Shown piece by piece: positions 24,696-36,900 of a stretch of 64,000 bases of DNA. Position numbers and translations under genes: made by a program. Origin of the DNA: Anisakis pegreffii (taxonomy: Eukaryota > Nematoda > Chromadorea > Rhabditida > Anisakidae); assembly GCA_035041965.1 (NCBI GenBank), contig JAPYMA010003019.1, positions 1-64,000 on the forward strand, given 5' to 3'. Numbering within the stretch: the first letter of the stretch is position 1; each line of letters begins with the position of its first letter. Under the pieces are notes generated by a model. The model was not told the DNA's origin. It saw only the letters and a program-made list of their open reading frames with translations, and ran no database searches.

Positions 24696-25828
24696 TGGTC
24701 GAGACAGATCGCTGAGAACTGATTGGGCGCTGTATTGCTATTTCATACTTATCTGTTCGTTAATATTCGTTGCTGCTGTGCATTTTCTCGGTATGGCACA
24801 TTTTGGTACGGGACGTTCAGGTGCAAGAAGATTACGATGTGGTTGATGGATTCGATCGCTTAATTGGAAAATGAAATGGATCCTCTGTGACACGGAAGAT
24901 AATCTTAAACATCCAGTTGCTTCGATCTCGACCCATCAAAACAGCCAACACTAAAACAGCAACGTTAAAACATCCTGCAGCCTTACTGTGTTTCATGAAT
25001 CGCCTGCTTTCGTTACCATTGAAATTCATCGTTTTTGTTTCCAACTGACAGGATCCTTGACCACAGTGGTACAAAACTTTACGAATGCATTGGTGCACCC
25101 ACCTGTAAGTAATGCCTCGTATCCAAGGTATTTAAAAATGTTAGGACATAGCGATCTCCACCTGCATATGGTTTGAAAGGTCTGCTTCATCGGATTCTTT
25201 GATTGAACCAATCTAAACTGAATTTCGTTCATGTTCCTGCAGTGTTGCAGTGTTCATTCATACTTAATTATTAAGTATACTAATTTAAAACACAAGTGTT
25301 TGCTGCTTTATTGTTTACAGTTTAGTTTGCTTGCTGTGGCAATGAATCTTCTCGTGATCACATTTCATATGCATCGGTTCTACGAGTTATCAATTCCTCG
25401 AATCATCTCAACTGCTTTCCTTAACAGTACTATTGAATATGGAAATCGCAGGTGTTATGTTGAGATGAACCTTACGTTCACATTTTGTTAGCATTATGAT
25501 GGTATTCAGCATCGCTAGGCCTTCTCTGAGATAATGCATGAAAAGCTATTGTCCATAACACGTTCACTTCAAACTGATTTTGGTAAATTCTCATTCTTTT
25601 CAGACATGTTGTATTCACTCTCATAGCTATCACATACGAATATCGTTCTATTGATGACTTTTTCTGATTCAGTTCGTCCCATTTCACTTCACAGTTCGAA
25701 TCGATTTCTTATTCTGTAGCATGTACTATTTACTACATAAGTTGACGAGTGTTGACAGCCGAAATCAACAATACAGCAATCGAATATTATTGTCCAACTG
25801 GGTTCGACAGTCAAATGATCAATTATAG
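24696..25828 (+). CDS. Multi-pass membrane protein, 3' part, family unknown
   Basis: Five exons join in frame: 24696-24820, 25052-25104, 25321-25451, 25604-25644, 25695-25828 (TAG at 25826-25828). Three hydrophobic segments are visible: 'YCYFILICSLIFVAAVHFLG', 'FSLLAVAMNLLVITFHMHRF' and 'VVFTLIAITYEYLRIDFLF'. A loop carries NFT and NST glycosylation sites. The tail ends 'NQQYSNRILLSNWVRQSNDQ' then L. The first exon starts only 35 bases after the receptor 1 stop codon and has no early ATG. It is therefore either spliced from an upstream exon I cannot find, or trans-spliced with the in-frame ATG at 24792. An acidic open frame (25862-26044) follows the stop and is conserved in the duplicate. The partial copy at 21234-21458 supports the last two exons. 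I do not recognise the family. Confidence 0.5.
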
Positions 25829-25861
25829 AGTGTATTCGAGAGAATGAGAATTTGACTTTAG

Positions 25862-26044
25862 TTGTTGAGTGAAATGAATGAGAAATTAGCAGAAGAAAAC
25901 ACTTTTGGTGATAAAAGCTATGAGAGCGATTGTAACAGCAAGGAAAAGATTGAAAACCCTATAAAAACGAATGAAAACCATATTATACCAGGACGAGCTA
26001 ATGATCCGCACAAAATAGAAGAAGCGTTTACATATCCGAGTTAA
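25862..26044 (+). CDS. Conserved acidic open frame downstream of the membrane-protein gene
   Basis: A 60-codon frame containing 'NTFGDKSYESDCNSKEK' and ending 'FTYPS'. The same frame is kept in the duplicated segment (about 21490-21670), where length differences are multiples of three. It may be an alternative last exon of the upstream gene; a phase-compatible but weak acceptor (ATGAG) precedes AAATTAGC. It could also simply be recently duplicated DNA. Confidence 0.3.
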   Translation: MLSEMNEKLAEENTFGDKSYESDCNSKEKIENPIKTNENHIIPGRANDPHKIEEAFTYPS

Positions 26045-26084
26045 AAAACACCATCACAATGGCGTTCTATCACGGAACACTAAT

Positions 26085-26154
26085 TTCCCGACCCCCTCCT
26101 TGACACCTAAAAATTACCAAAAATGGGTAATTTCTCTCCCTGTGAGATCCACTG
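26085..26154 (-). repeat. CAGTG-terminated repeat fragment, copy B
   Basis: On the minus strand it starts CAGTGGATCTCACAGGG and contains AAATTACCCATTTTTGG and GGGGGTCGGGAAATTAG. It was duplicated together with the segment that also holds copy A. Confidence 0.55.
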
Positions 26155-27079
26155 CTCTAACCGAAGCATGAATTTTTGCCGACGGCGCAAACGTTGAACG
26201 TTTTCTATGATGGACTGTGCACATATTTCAAACTGTGACCATCAGTGATATTTCCAGTCAAGCACTTTCGTTCCAAGGAATAGTCTCTCTTTTTTTCAGA
26301 TCTCAACTTTCTCAATATTCTCCGATAATCGAATTATTTCTCGAAATTTTCAGAAGCATTTCTTGTACCTTCGAGATTAAGGATTTTTACAGTTAATTTC
26401 ATCACGTAAGCAACTAAACGCTCTGCAATATCACTTGGAATGATTTGGAACTAGCTGTTGCTATGGGATATTAAAAAGCAGATGTTTACTTGCCCATATC
26501 GTTGTTATTAAGTTAGCCAAACATTGCTCTCAACCTTAAATCAATTTGCTACGGTTGTTTATTGCGAAAAACCTAATGAACGTTCAGTGCATTTACTGCT
26601 TATTTTATTCCGTTTCAGTTGAATAATTGATAATTACTTTGTGATATTTCTCGCATTTACTCTTTTTATGCTGTCATGAATCGCTTTAATTTCATCGTCA
26701 CTTGATAAAGTCATCATTGTCATTCATTCCGCTGATTATGGGTACCTTATTGCAGTTACCTGCATGACTATTCATTCCTCGAAGTCGTTTTTGAAGTGGG
26801 CACCCATATGAATCACTGGCCGTTTCGACTGGCTATCGTCACTCCATCTGTCCAAAGAATTTTTTAAATGAGCATTCAATTGCTTCAAAAAATTTATGAG
26901 TACATAATTCGGTTGTAGATGCATAGCATCTTTCATGCGGTTTATGTGGCAGTTGTGATCTCAGACTACGATCAAACATATCGTTAATACCAAATCAGCA
27001 AAGTGGAAAGTCCTTAACTGATACTAAATTTGTATCATGTGTAAGTTTGAGAGTAACAATTTTATTTATTCTCACTCAG

Positions 27080-30000
27080 ATGCATTTATCTGATAACACT
27101 ATGAATGATACCAGGAAAACACGATGTTCGTATCAACTGGACGGTATCATCTGCGGTAATTACTTTCATTTTTACCACCACCATTATTACTCTTCTTCAG
27201 TAAATTTTGAAACTTTTTCTTATATCTTCAGCAAACTTTTATTCAATAAAATTTTGATCAATCTTATTCCCATTCACATTCCTATCAACATATCATCCTA
27301 TTATCCCAGTTGCATCATCAGCATTGTGATTAATCAAATATTACATTTCTTGATAACTTTAAGAATAATCCTGAAATTTATTCCGAATGCGTACAAGAAG
27401 ATTCATATAGATTTCAGATGATTAAATCCCTGTTGAGATAATCTCGAACCAGTGCAGCTTTACGAGTTAAATGAAAGTTCCACTTGTTTACTCCCTGAAA
27501 GTCACATTGCTCTTAACCGAACTGAACTATTCGAGCTATCAGCTGAATACGTTATCGATTTAGTGCTTCTTTTATGCAGAGATTTATACAGTCAAGGCAT
27601 AGACCCGCTGATAGTACCCGCTGATAGTGATGAGAAGTTACGGGAGGGAGGGAATATGATTTTGAGGGAATATGATTTTGCATTTGACCGATACTTTCTA
27701 GCATTTGTGCTAGTTGTACAACAGAATGAACTATAATAAAAGAGCGAATGAGTTTCGTCGCATATCTAATAATTCATCCTTGAAGGGGCATATTTCTCGA
27801 ACATCTCGAATGTGATAGATTTTGCATTTTATTGGCCGATGTTCTTCAGTGGTTGTTTTGTTCTGTATCTGTCATTTTTCAAAATTTCACTCAAAGATAT
27901 CATCAACGTGTACACAATCAACGTCTTCGTGCCGATGCAGCTCTTCACTATAAGCCTGATTGTATCTGAGGTTGAATACTACCTTCGATATTATGGTTTC
28001 AACTGGTTAGTAAGTGAAAATTACTTGTATCTTACAAACTTTAGCAATTATCTCAAAACTGCAAAAAAAATTCATACTCTCGGTGTTCTCGTGCTGAGAG
28101 AATGGAAGGAATATTGCGTGTGACCTTCATAACTTTTGTGTTTTCAAGACACTACTAGGCCAAACAATCAAAATCGTGAAGCCCATTCGACTGTGTTCGG
28201 GGCAACTCATTTGCAGTCATTTCCGCAAACTATTTGAAACAATGGTTCTGTTGAGGCTATTTAAAGGCAGAAGAAAACGCAGATGAATTGGCTTTAGAAG
28301 GCAATGTGCAGTGAGGAAATAGTCGACAGTAATACAGAAAGATTGCACTTATTTTTCAGGCATTTCACAGACAACTTAACTACGTTCTTCGGTGCCGTAA
28401 GTACGATATGTTTTCGTGTGCCGTCGGACGTGTTGCTTCTGTCAATCTATGTTGCATACAAATATCCACTATCACACGCCAATTATTTCAGTTGGAGGTG
28501 ATTTCCGTTCTGAACTTGATTTAAAGAGATATTCATGACAGGCGGCTGTATAATGTTGCTGAGAATGTAATCGTGATCAGATCGATTGTGGTCGATCAGT
28601 TCAGAGCCGTTGAGCGAGTGATACTGTTCAATGGTACTGTTCAATATCACTGGCTTTTGTTCGGATTTGGACAAGCCGAACAGATTCAGAAAATAGGAGA
28701 AAGCCGAGTGTTCACCAAATGTTGACATACCTAAATGGAAAAGCACCATTATAATGGTTTTTATCATAACATAACAACTGCATGAAATATTGGTTTACGA
28801 CCTCCTCAGTTACCTTCTGATACCTCCAAATTACCAAAGGAAATTTACTCCAGTGAGAATCACTGCACTGGAGCTTCAATAAATTGCATCTGATGAGCTT
28901 CGAGCTGGCAATTTGAAATGAAAACATTTGGGCTGTCAATTGTGCCATATTGCTCGACCATTCGTCTACTTGCTCTCATTCATTTTTTTTCCATGATGGT
29001 TAACGAAAATCGCATGCTTTGCAAAACGATTATCTAATCGCTTGATTCTTGTTCCAGGAGTTGGATATGGTACTTCGTGATTTTCCACACATTAGCTGTG
29101 TTGTACGGCATATATCACATAATGATGATAACTGATAATAGTATACGGTCGTGGATTGCTCCACTTCCGATGTTTTTCATAACATACGCAATAACTACAA
29201 TCATTTCAATTCTGGTTCGCTCGCAGTTGCAATGCTTTATTGAATCGACATACATCCATGAACCTTCGTTTGAAAGTTCCGTACTGATATTGCCCGATAA
29301 TTGGCATTCAAGATATTGAATAAGAACGATGAGAAAACATCATCTTTCAACTCTGAGAACATGAAAAGATTCACATCGATTTTCAGGTGGTCAATACTTT
29401 AGTGAGCTTTTATCGGCAGAAAACGCATACTGAGACAGCCGTGAAGAAACGCAAAATCAAGGAGTTGTTGCACGTGTTGATTTACATAGCACCACCGAAC
29501 ATCTGTTTTTTCCCTGGTCTTGGTAAATTTTACCTTATTTGGAAGAATGAGATGTATTGACTGGTATCCGGTCAATCTGCCTGAAGACATTTTACCTAAC
29601 GGACAGTTTGCCTAATTTACGCTTCTTGAATAGATGTTTCGCCCAATAGGCAAACTGTTCCTTAGACAAATTGTCCGTTAGACAAACTGTTATTGGGCAA
29701 GATGTCTTTAGGCAGACTGACAGGTCACGGTATTGATTAAATCACCTGTAACCTTTTCGTCTAAGGCATGCGCAATTCCTCATGCAAACTATAGAATATC
29801 GAACTGGACAGTGAATTTCGAAGCAGCATCTGAATCATTCTTCACTGACATTCGCTGATGATCGATCATTATGTTTCAACACAAAACTGTTCTCCTTCTC
29901 TCCTCCTTCAATTGTGATACACCTGAAAAGTTTTTCTTTCTGATATGGCGGCGTGCTTTATTTGATGAATATTGTAGTGTGGAATATTGCGGTCATTTTC

Positions 30001-30560
30001 AAACTTACTTTCCGGTACAGTGTAGCAACGACAACAATACTCAATATCGCCATGACAATGCAGGTTACTATATTCGGTCAATTTAGAACAGCAATCTCAT
30101 ACGTTTGCCATAATCATTTTCAGCTTGAAACAATCTTCTCATGCTCTAGCTCGGAGAACAACTCATATTCATATGAGCAAATATCAAATCGAGGAGAAGC
30201 AAATTTGAACTGATAAAATTGTCAAAGTGGGAATCAAATTCGAACAAAACATTCGGAAACATCACCTTTTTTAAACACGCAAAAAAGGGACGGAGTTCTA
30301 CAGTACCAGCAATGAAAGCGTCAATGTTTCATACGCAAATGAATAAAATTTAAAAGTGCTTGGTGAATGCTGATCAAATGAATAAACATTTTCAGCGATT
30401 CGCAATTTTACTCCAACCAATAGTTCTTTCATTGTCAACTCTGCTCGCACTACCCGTTTTTCGGAAACAGTTGCCGTTCTGCACACGACACAAAGTAGAG
30501 CGACGTGTTGTTAACGTGAGACCTGGACGACGGCCTTATACCGTTGAAACCCGAATGTAG
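27080..30560 (+). CDS. Seven-transmembrane receptor 2 (paralogue of receptor 1)
   Basis: Seven exons join in frame to 325 aa: 27080-27155, 27786-28005, 28360-28497, 29058-29214, 29387-29522, 29978-30063, 30396-30560. The five internal exons have exactly the same lengths and phases as in receptor 1 (220, 138, 157, 136, 86). Shared blocks include 'TINVFVPMQLFT', 'IYVAYKYPL', 'APPNICFF' and 'TLLALPVFRKQLPFC'. NIS and NLT glycosylation sites lie in extracellular loops. The DRY position reads S-I-Y. The C-terminal tail is longer and basic (RRVVNVRPGRRPYTVETRM). The ATG follows directly on a TCACTCAG acceptor, as for a spliced-leader site. A transposable element sits in intron 5. No in-frame stop or broken splice site was found, so the gene looks intact. 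Family within nematode receptors not assigned. Confidence 0.75.
28800..28865 (-). repeat. CAGTG-terminated repeat fragment, copy C
   Basis: On the minus strand it starts CAGTGATTCTCACTGGAG, then TTTGGTAATTTGGAGGTATC and GAGGAGGTCG. This is a diverged member of the family at 21720, 26085 and 31245. It lies in intron 3 of receptor 2. Confidence 0.45.
29554..29736. mobile_element. 169-bp inverted-repeat element in receptor 2 intron 5
   Basis: The left part (29569-29615, with TCAATCTGCCTGAAGACAT and CGGACAGTTTGCCTAA) is the diverged reverse complement of the right part (29675-29725). The two halves surround a core with further copies of the GACAAACTG/CAAATTGTC motif. GTATTGA flanks both sides (29554-29560 and 29730-29736) and may be the target duplication. 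No coding capacity. Confidence 0.6.
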
Positions 30561-32729
30561 CATCAGTGATCTTGCAATTTTCTTCCACCACTTTCACTGA
30601 TTATTTTCTAAAGTTGAAAAGGTGATCGGTACGACGATCAACTATGCAGAAATGCGTAAGTTGATTGTTTGAATAAGCTAATCGTAAGAAAATGTTCAAG
30701 TGATTAACTGTGGTTATGTATTAATAAACAATGCACTTTCTGAGTTGATGCTTACATGAATGAATAAGTTTAGAGCTCTACGATGAATTAGTTGTTAGAA
30801 TATCGAAATAAACTCAAACATATCGAATTGATAATGTGGACTGTCCTATATGTGGACCTTAAGATGATCACTTTCAACATATTCGACGAGTGAAATAATG
30901 AATCCATCAAAGGCAATTTCACCGTTAAAAGTTGAGTGTATGGACAATGCGGAGATTTATACTCATGAAAGATCTGCTCGACGTGATGATGATTGCATCA
31001 CCCAACTGAATGTGGAAGACTGCACTTAAAACTAGTCATAACGCTGTGCATGACTGCAAATGCAGTGAAAATTCATCGGATTAACACATTTATGTGCATC
31101 AGATGCGCAACTGGGAAATCTCCTCACACAGATGGAGCATGCGACACGTCTGGATTGATGGGGAAGAAACCAATCACCGATTGCTGAACTTCCACTATAA
31201 GTTGATTGAGCCAAACGATAATTTAAGTGCCAGACGATCTAGACCAGGGATTCTTATAGGGGACAACGGAAATTACCCATTTTGGGTAATTTTGGGGTGT
31301 TAGGAGATAAAAGAGGGGTCGGGAAATTAGTTCTAACGTTATGCATAGAAATAATAAATTATTGTGATGGGAGGAGTAATAACAGCCTGCCAGACCATCG
31401 AACGGGTAATGGAGCACTCGAGCGTGGTTACCACTATCACAGACTTTTGGACGAGATTTTCATCTTATCGCTAGATTCTTACTGTCTTCACTTGGTGATT
31501 TGCTTATTGTTGAGCATTGCTTTCATTTTTGACTGGTGCATATTGTTGGAACTGTTATCTGTTGCTGAATGGTCAATTGTAAGTAAAAATTTTCGACCGT
31601 TTGATTGCGTAATAAAGTTTTTTTCCGGGACGAATAAGCAGTGCAACTGCGCAAATTTCTAAGGAACATTCAAAAGTAGTGGTCAGCGATAGCGATTGGA
31701 GCGGATTAATTCCGCTCAGTGGTTTTATAGCAGTGACCAACGTTGTTTTTTTCTCAGTTAGCGAAATGGCTCAGCTGCTCTTTTTCAGTAGCATACCGAT
31801 CATACTGGTTGTTTGAATAAAGAAAAATCCTGACATGAGAATGAAAATGTTAGTCGTCATTTGCGTTGATTTCATGGATATAAATTTGAAAATGGTTAGA
31901 TACTTGGGACGATGTTTCGATTGCGAACATTAGTATGTGAAGCTGTTGAACACTAATATCTCTCACACACGACAGCAACCAACGCACAATATTGCATTAT
32001 AGATCCGGGGAACGTTTTTCCCTTTCTTTCTTGCTGACTTAACAGGAGCAGGGAAATATTTTCGAGTATTTCTTTTTGATGCGTTCTCTAGAAACTATGT
32101 AATTGATTATAGAATAGTATGAGGGTTTGCCACATGATCAGAGCTGAGTCATTCGAGTTATTCGTTACTTAGTGATAAACTATTAGAGCAATTTAATGTT
32201 GTTAAGGGATGTGCATTCATCGGAAGGACATGACTCTGCTGTCATTTGCTCATCTTCTTGAGAAATTGGCCGCTAAGAAATTTTTCAGCAACACATTCGA
32301 TATTAGGGAATAAGTAACTTAATAGTTAGGCATTTTCAAACTGTTGTCGAGCATGATGCGTTAATATGAACAGCAGTTAGCCTTCTCCATCGACAGTTTT
32401 TTCGAGTTTTCGCTACTCACCTTAATTATGAAGATATAAAATGTCACTGTCTATAAATTTTATCAATCCTGATCGGTTGCGCTTTCAAAGAAGTCTATTT
32501 AACTGTTCACGTAGCGTCAGTTTTGGCGATTTATTCCGATATTGTGTCGTGTTGATTTAACTTGGAAATGTTTTTTTGTTTCTGAATTTTGGTTGTTGTT
32601 TTGTGTGTTTCAGATTGTCAGGTGGTCGACGAATTTTGCACATTTCCGACTTGAATTTCCTCAAAGCAGTTTCAGGCTGTTTGATTTGTGCTCTGGGTAG
32701 ACGACAGGCTTGAACGAGCAGTTTTTGAA
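30561..32729. other. Region between receptor 2 and UEV-1
   Basis: No convincing gene. The 126-codon frame at 31282-31662 begins inside repeat copy D and shows no conserved features beyond a hydrophobic stretch. An acceptor-like TTTCAG occurs near 32610, upstream of the UEV-1 start. Confidence 0.4.
31245..31330 (+). repeat. CAGTG-type repeat fragment, copy D
   Basis: It starts CAGGGATTCTTATAGGGG, contains the palindrome AAATTACCCATTTTGGGTAA and ends in GAGGGGTCGGGAAATTAG. Opposite orientation to copies A to C. Confidence 0.55.
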
Positions 32730-33980
32730 ATGGGTAAGACTTATTCTATTTTCTCATTCTCTCTTTACCATATTCTAAAAGCTAATAGTTGCTACAGAAA
32801 TCGAGTTATTTCCTTTATTTTGATTGCTTCATCAAAAATGAGTTCTCTTATTTTTGTCTTGATTAGCGCTATGTTGCTTTTGTTCAAATTATCCCCTCTA
32901 TACGATTGGACAAGTTTTTAAAGGATCACGATTGCATTCTTGAAATGAAACACAGTGATTGTATTTCAGTAGAAGTTCCGAGGAACTTCCGTTTATTAGA
33001 AGAATTGGAGGATGGTCAGAAGGGTAAGGGTGATGGCAATATTTCGTGGGGATTAGAAGATGACGACGATATGACACTCACTCGATGGACTGGCATGATT
33101 ATTGGACCACCGAGGGTTGGTTGGTTGGCTCTTAACTTGATGAATCAGTTCGTCCATGTTGAGATCAGCTTGAAATTTTACATATCCAATATGAGCGTGA
33201 TATTGCTCGTGTTACTAGCTCTCTCAAAAGTGATATTACTGTTATAATTGTCGTGTGACTAATTGAAAGGTGGTATTCTGTTATGCACTGCCGCTTTCAG
33301 ACTCCTTTCGAATCACGTATTTACAATTTACGTTTGGAATGTGGTACGAATTATCCGAAAGAGGCACCAATCGTCAGATTTACAACGAAAATCAATTTGA
33401 ATGGAGTGAATCAATCTAACGGAATGGTTCGTTTCAGTTTTCTTCAACTAGTTCGAAAGTAATATTCATAAGTATAAAATTTTAAAAGACGAATAGATCG
33501 TGTAAAGAAGAACTCTGAAGTTTCATCATATTTCTTCTCAATCCTGAGAAATTTTATTCTCGAAAAAGGTTTAATTTATTTGAACAGAAATTGTAAACAA
33601 TCAGCAAACCTTAAAGCGAAATGTTATAGAGACAACATTAGCCAATTTAATTTGCCCATTAAATTTACTTTCGGAAATATTCACATCTGTGAGATAGATC
33701 CATCCTTTCACCGGGAATGGTAAATGAACTGTTTGTGCTGTATCGTCCCAAGTTGTAAGCTCAAAGGCCTGATATGGTTCAGAAACATGTGTGCTCAATT
33801 GAATGGAATGCATTTATCAAGTGTTACTCTTTCAAGGTGGATAGGCGTTATGTACCCGTGTTACGTCAGTGGAATAGTTCGTTCTATATAAAAACGATAC
33901 TTGAGGATATACGGAAGAATTTAATGACTGCAAAAGAGAATATGAAATTACCGCAACCACCCGAGGGTGCCACCTATTAA
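32730..33980 (+). CDS. uev-1: Ubiquitin-conjugating enzyme variant UEV-1 (UBE2V family)
   Basis: Four exons give 139 aa: 32730-32733 (ATG G only), 32970-33115, 33301-33426, 33837-33980. The N-terminus reads '[20 protein letters not shown]', then '[20 protein letters not shown]', and it ends '[15 protein letters not shown]'. These are near-identical to animal UBE2V1/2 in sequence and length. As in the family, the catalytic cysteine region of an E2 is replaced ([18 protein letters not shown]), so it is enzymatically inactive alone. Known role: partner of UBC13 in making Lys63-linked ubiquitin chains in DNA-damage tolerance and signalling. The 4-base first coding exon was chosen because ATG G plus TA gives Met-Val, completing the family N-terminus. 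It is a micro-exon that gene callers may miss. Confidence 0.97.
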
Positions 33981-36900
33981 GAGTCGGTGAGGATTATGGA
34001 CAGTAATAGATAGCGTTGGAAATGGACCGCCGGAGATAAAATGCATGAAAGAAACGGTGATATTCTTATGATTATTATTAATTTTATCATTGCTCTAGTT
34101 GATAACGAGGATGATGGTGATTACCTTGTTATGATTTTTATTCATATCATAGAGTTGTAAGCGTTTAGTTGAATTGAATTAGCCACATTTCGTTGGAAGC
34201 GTCTCTATTTTATTGCCATCCCATACGTAATGATGTCATATTTGCGTGCTTTGTTTTTGTTTTGTCCAACCGGCTTGATTTTGAAATTCACATGGAATCA
34301 GCAATAGAGAGATTGCTTCTAAATGGCAACGTTGTTCATTTTTAGTTTGTCATCAGGAGATTTTGTTTCCTGATGGGCAAATTTTTATCACATTTTCATC
34401 CCACATTTTTTTTCATGAATCACTGCGGGTATGAATCATTCATCATCCCCTAATTTTATCATTGATCACCGATGTTTTCATTTTTTACTGCCCACAAACT
34501 GCAGCGGGTATCTGAGTCTTGATTGCTGCTGAACTTCTGAAAACACGTAAGCAGTATTCCCATGATTTCGTTTTATGTCGGTCTCACTTTGTTGCTAGTG
34601 AGCTTTTTTAAAGTTACATTTAGAAATCAGCGAGACAGATTCACACGGTTTTTGTGACGATTCGTTGCTAACATATCTCAGACTGTCGGGGTTTTAAATG
34701 CGCCTTTAAATGGGTGAATGATACTCGATATTTGGTGTTCGTGGCCGATAGTCGTGCAACAACGATTGTGTACTTGCTTATTATTATTTGCATTGGTCGT
34801 TTACTCATCATCACTGAGTGCAACAATCGTGCGGTGAACACATGGGGGGATTTCTGATTTTAATAATAACATAGTGTTTGTTTAATCATCCACTGCACTG
34901 TTTGAGGTGTATGAATAGAGACTGTTGCATTGTTGTACTCGGGAAGTTTGTTATCGTTTTAAGAACGGAGCATTTTTGTATTATTTTACTGATTTCTTAT
35001 GAACGGATTATCGTTTTTTTTTTGCGAGTTTGATTATCATTTTGTTGAGTTTTCGTGCGCAAATATTTATTAGTAGATCCGTGTGAATTCGAGTATAGGT
35101 GCTTGTGCAGAGGAAATATCAACGAGAATGACGACGCACCGTGAAGGGATCTGTGGCTTTACCCATATCACTTTTACAACATCCAAAAAATTCTTATCAC
35201 CACACAAAGTGACTTTCAGAACGATTAAATCTCATTTTGTTCCTCGATGGGCAGGCAGCTTGCATAGTGCATTTTATTTGCGGCTTTCCAGTCGTTTCGT
35301 GGAACTATTGAGAAGTCAGCGAACATTCTTGTTTCGACATAACTCTAATGATGATTTTCCGATTGAACTGGCCGAGTTGTTCTTCGAGAGTAAGTAGGTG
35401 CACATCAGTTGTTGTTCAGTGCTCAGTCTGAGTAATTTTTAAAATTTTGTTTTCCTGTTCCCTCCGAATTTGTATAGCATTTGTATGTAATTTCCGTTAC
35501 GTCCGTCTTGTATCTTATCATCTGTTCAGTTGACCGTAGCACGTTTTTAGTGATTGTTGAGGAGAAATTTTTTTGTGTATTGCAAATTGTTTCGATGAGA
35601 AAGTTTCACTGATTAGCGAAAATTTATACGCGTAAAAGAAAGTAGAACCAAATGCATTAGTTATGACACTTCGGCAATTTATTTCCTTTGAGAAGTGTGG
35701 AAAAATTTGTTCGATTAAAACTTGTGAATAATGTTAGCAAATGGAGTTGAAACTGTTTTGAGTGGGTGATTGTGGATCTTTTCATTGGGGATTTGAATTT
35801 GAATTGATTGTTTGAGTGGGTGTGTGTGTATGTGTTTCTGTGCTTGCTCGAAGGACTGATGCATGCTCATTTGGTTGGTTACATGCTGGTGAAAGTTGAA
35901 TAGTGACAGTGCATCACGTTCGAATACAAATTGGGTGTTGTAAGCAAATGTATATTCTACTATTGGATGTGCTCCGTGAATATATCGTGTCTTTAGAGAT
36001 GTTATGTGTTATTTGTGCGTATTCAAGAGATATTAGATATACCTATATGGGAGCTAAACCTAAAGATTAGTTGACGTTTTGAAGTTGGCACAGATGTGCC
36101 TGCGAGGAGGAATTTTTTGAGATTATTCGAATAGAGATTTTTGAGACGGGTGATAAAGTTAGTTTAAATGTTAGTTTGAATCTGAATATTGCACGATGAC
36201 TTAATGCAACACATCTAAGTGATGTTTCGTAATTGTTGTATTTGGTTCGGCTATGAAACCTGAGTTTTCGGCTTGTTGATTTTGCCGAATGTGATGCTGA
36301 AGCTTATAGAAGGAGTTACAATTAGATATTTATTTATTTGATTTTAATCTTTATTTGGTCAGAATGCCGTGCGTGCTTAATTTTACTCAATTTGTTTCAT
36401 CAAGTAACTTAATTGATTTGCTAAATTTCTTCAAAAAGCGTTACTATGAATGTGATGGATGATGGGAGGAGATCAAAGAACGTTGTTGCGACGGATTATG
36501 CTAATTGATGTGAATTGAAAACAACTGTTGAATTCGATTGGAATTTAAAATTTATGAGCGTTTTTCAGACGTTTGTTCATCTTTTTTTTGAAACTATCCT
36601 TTTGTTCTTGCATTCCTCCGAGATAGTACGCAAATTTTTATCGTTTCATTGCCCGCATTCGGAGGTATTGTTTGCCCGTAGAGGAAAGCCAGCCAGCAGT
36701 CCGTCTGGTCGTCATCTTACTTTCTCTTATGGTTGTTTTCTTCTGCACTGCACTTATGACAAGTTTAGCACATCTCGGTTTATCTGCTTTTTTGATTGTT
36801 AGAGTGAATTACGTACATCTTTATTTCGATTATATAATAATGAATGAAATCATTTCATTTTTATTTTTTCGTGTTCTTCATTTGTGAACTTTTTCAATTT

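Noticed and set aside
33601..33813. 70-codon minus frame in the last uev-1 intron
   Set aside because: No start or splice context and no recognisable features; it fits chance reading in an intron.
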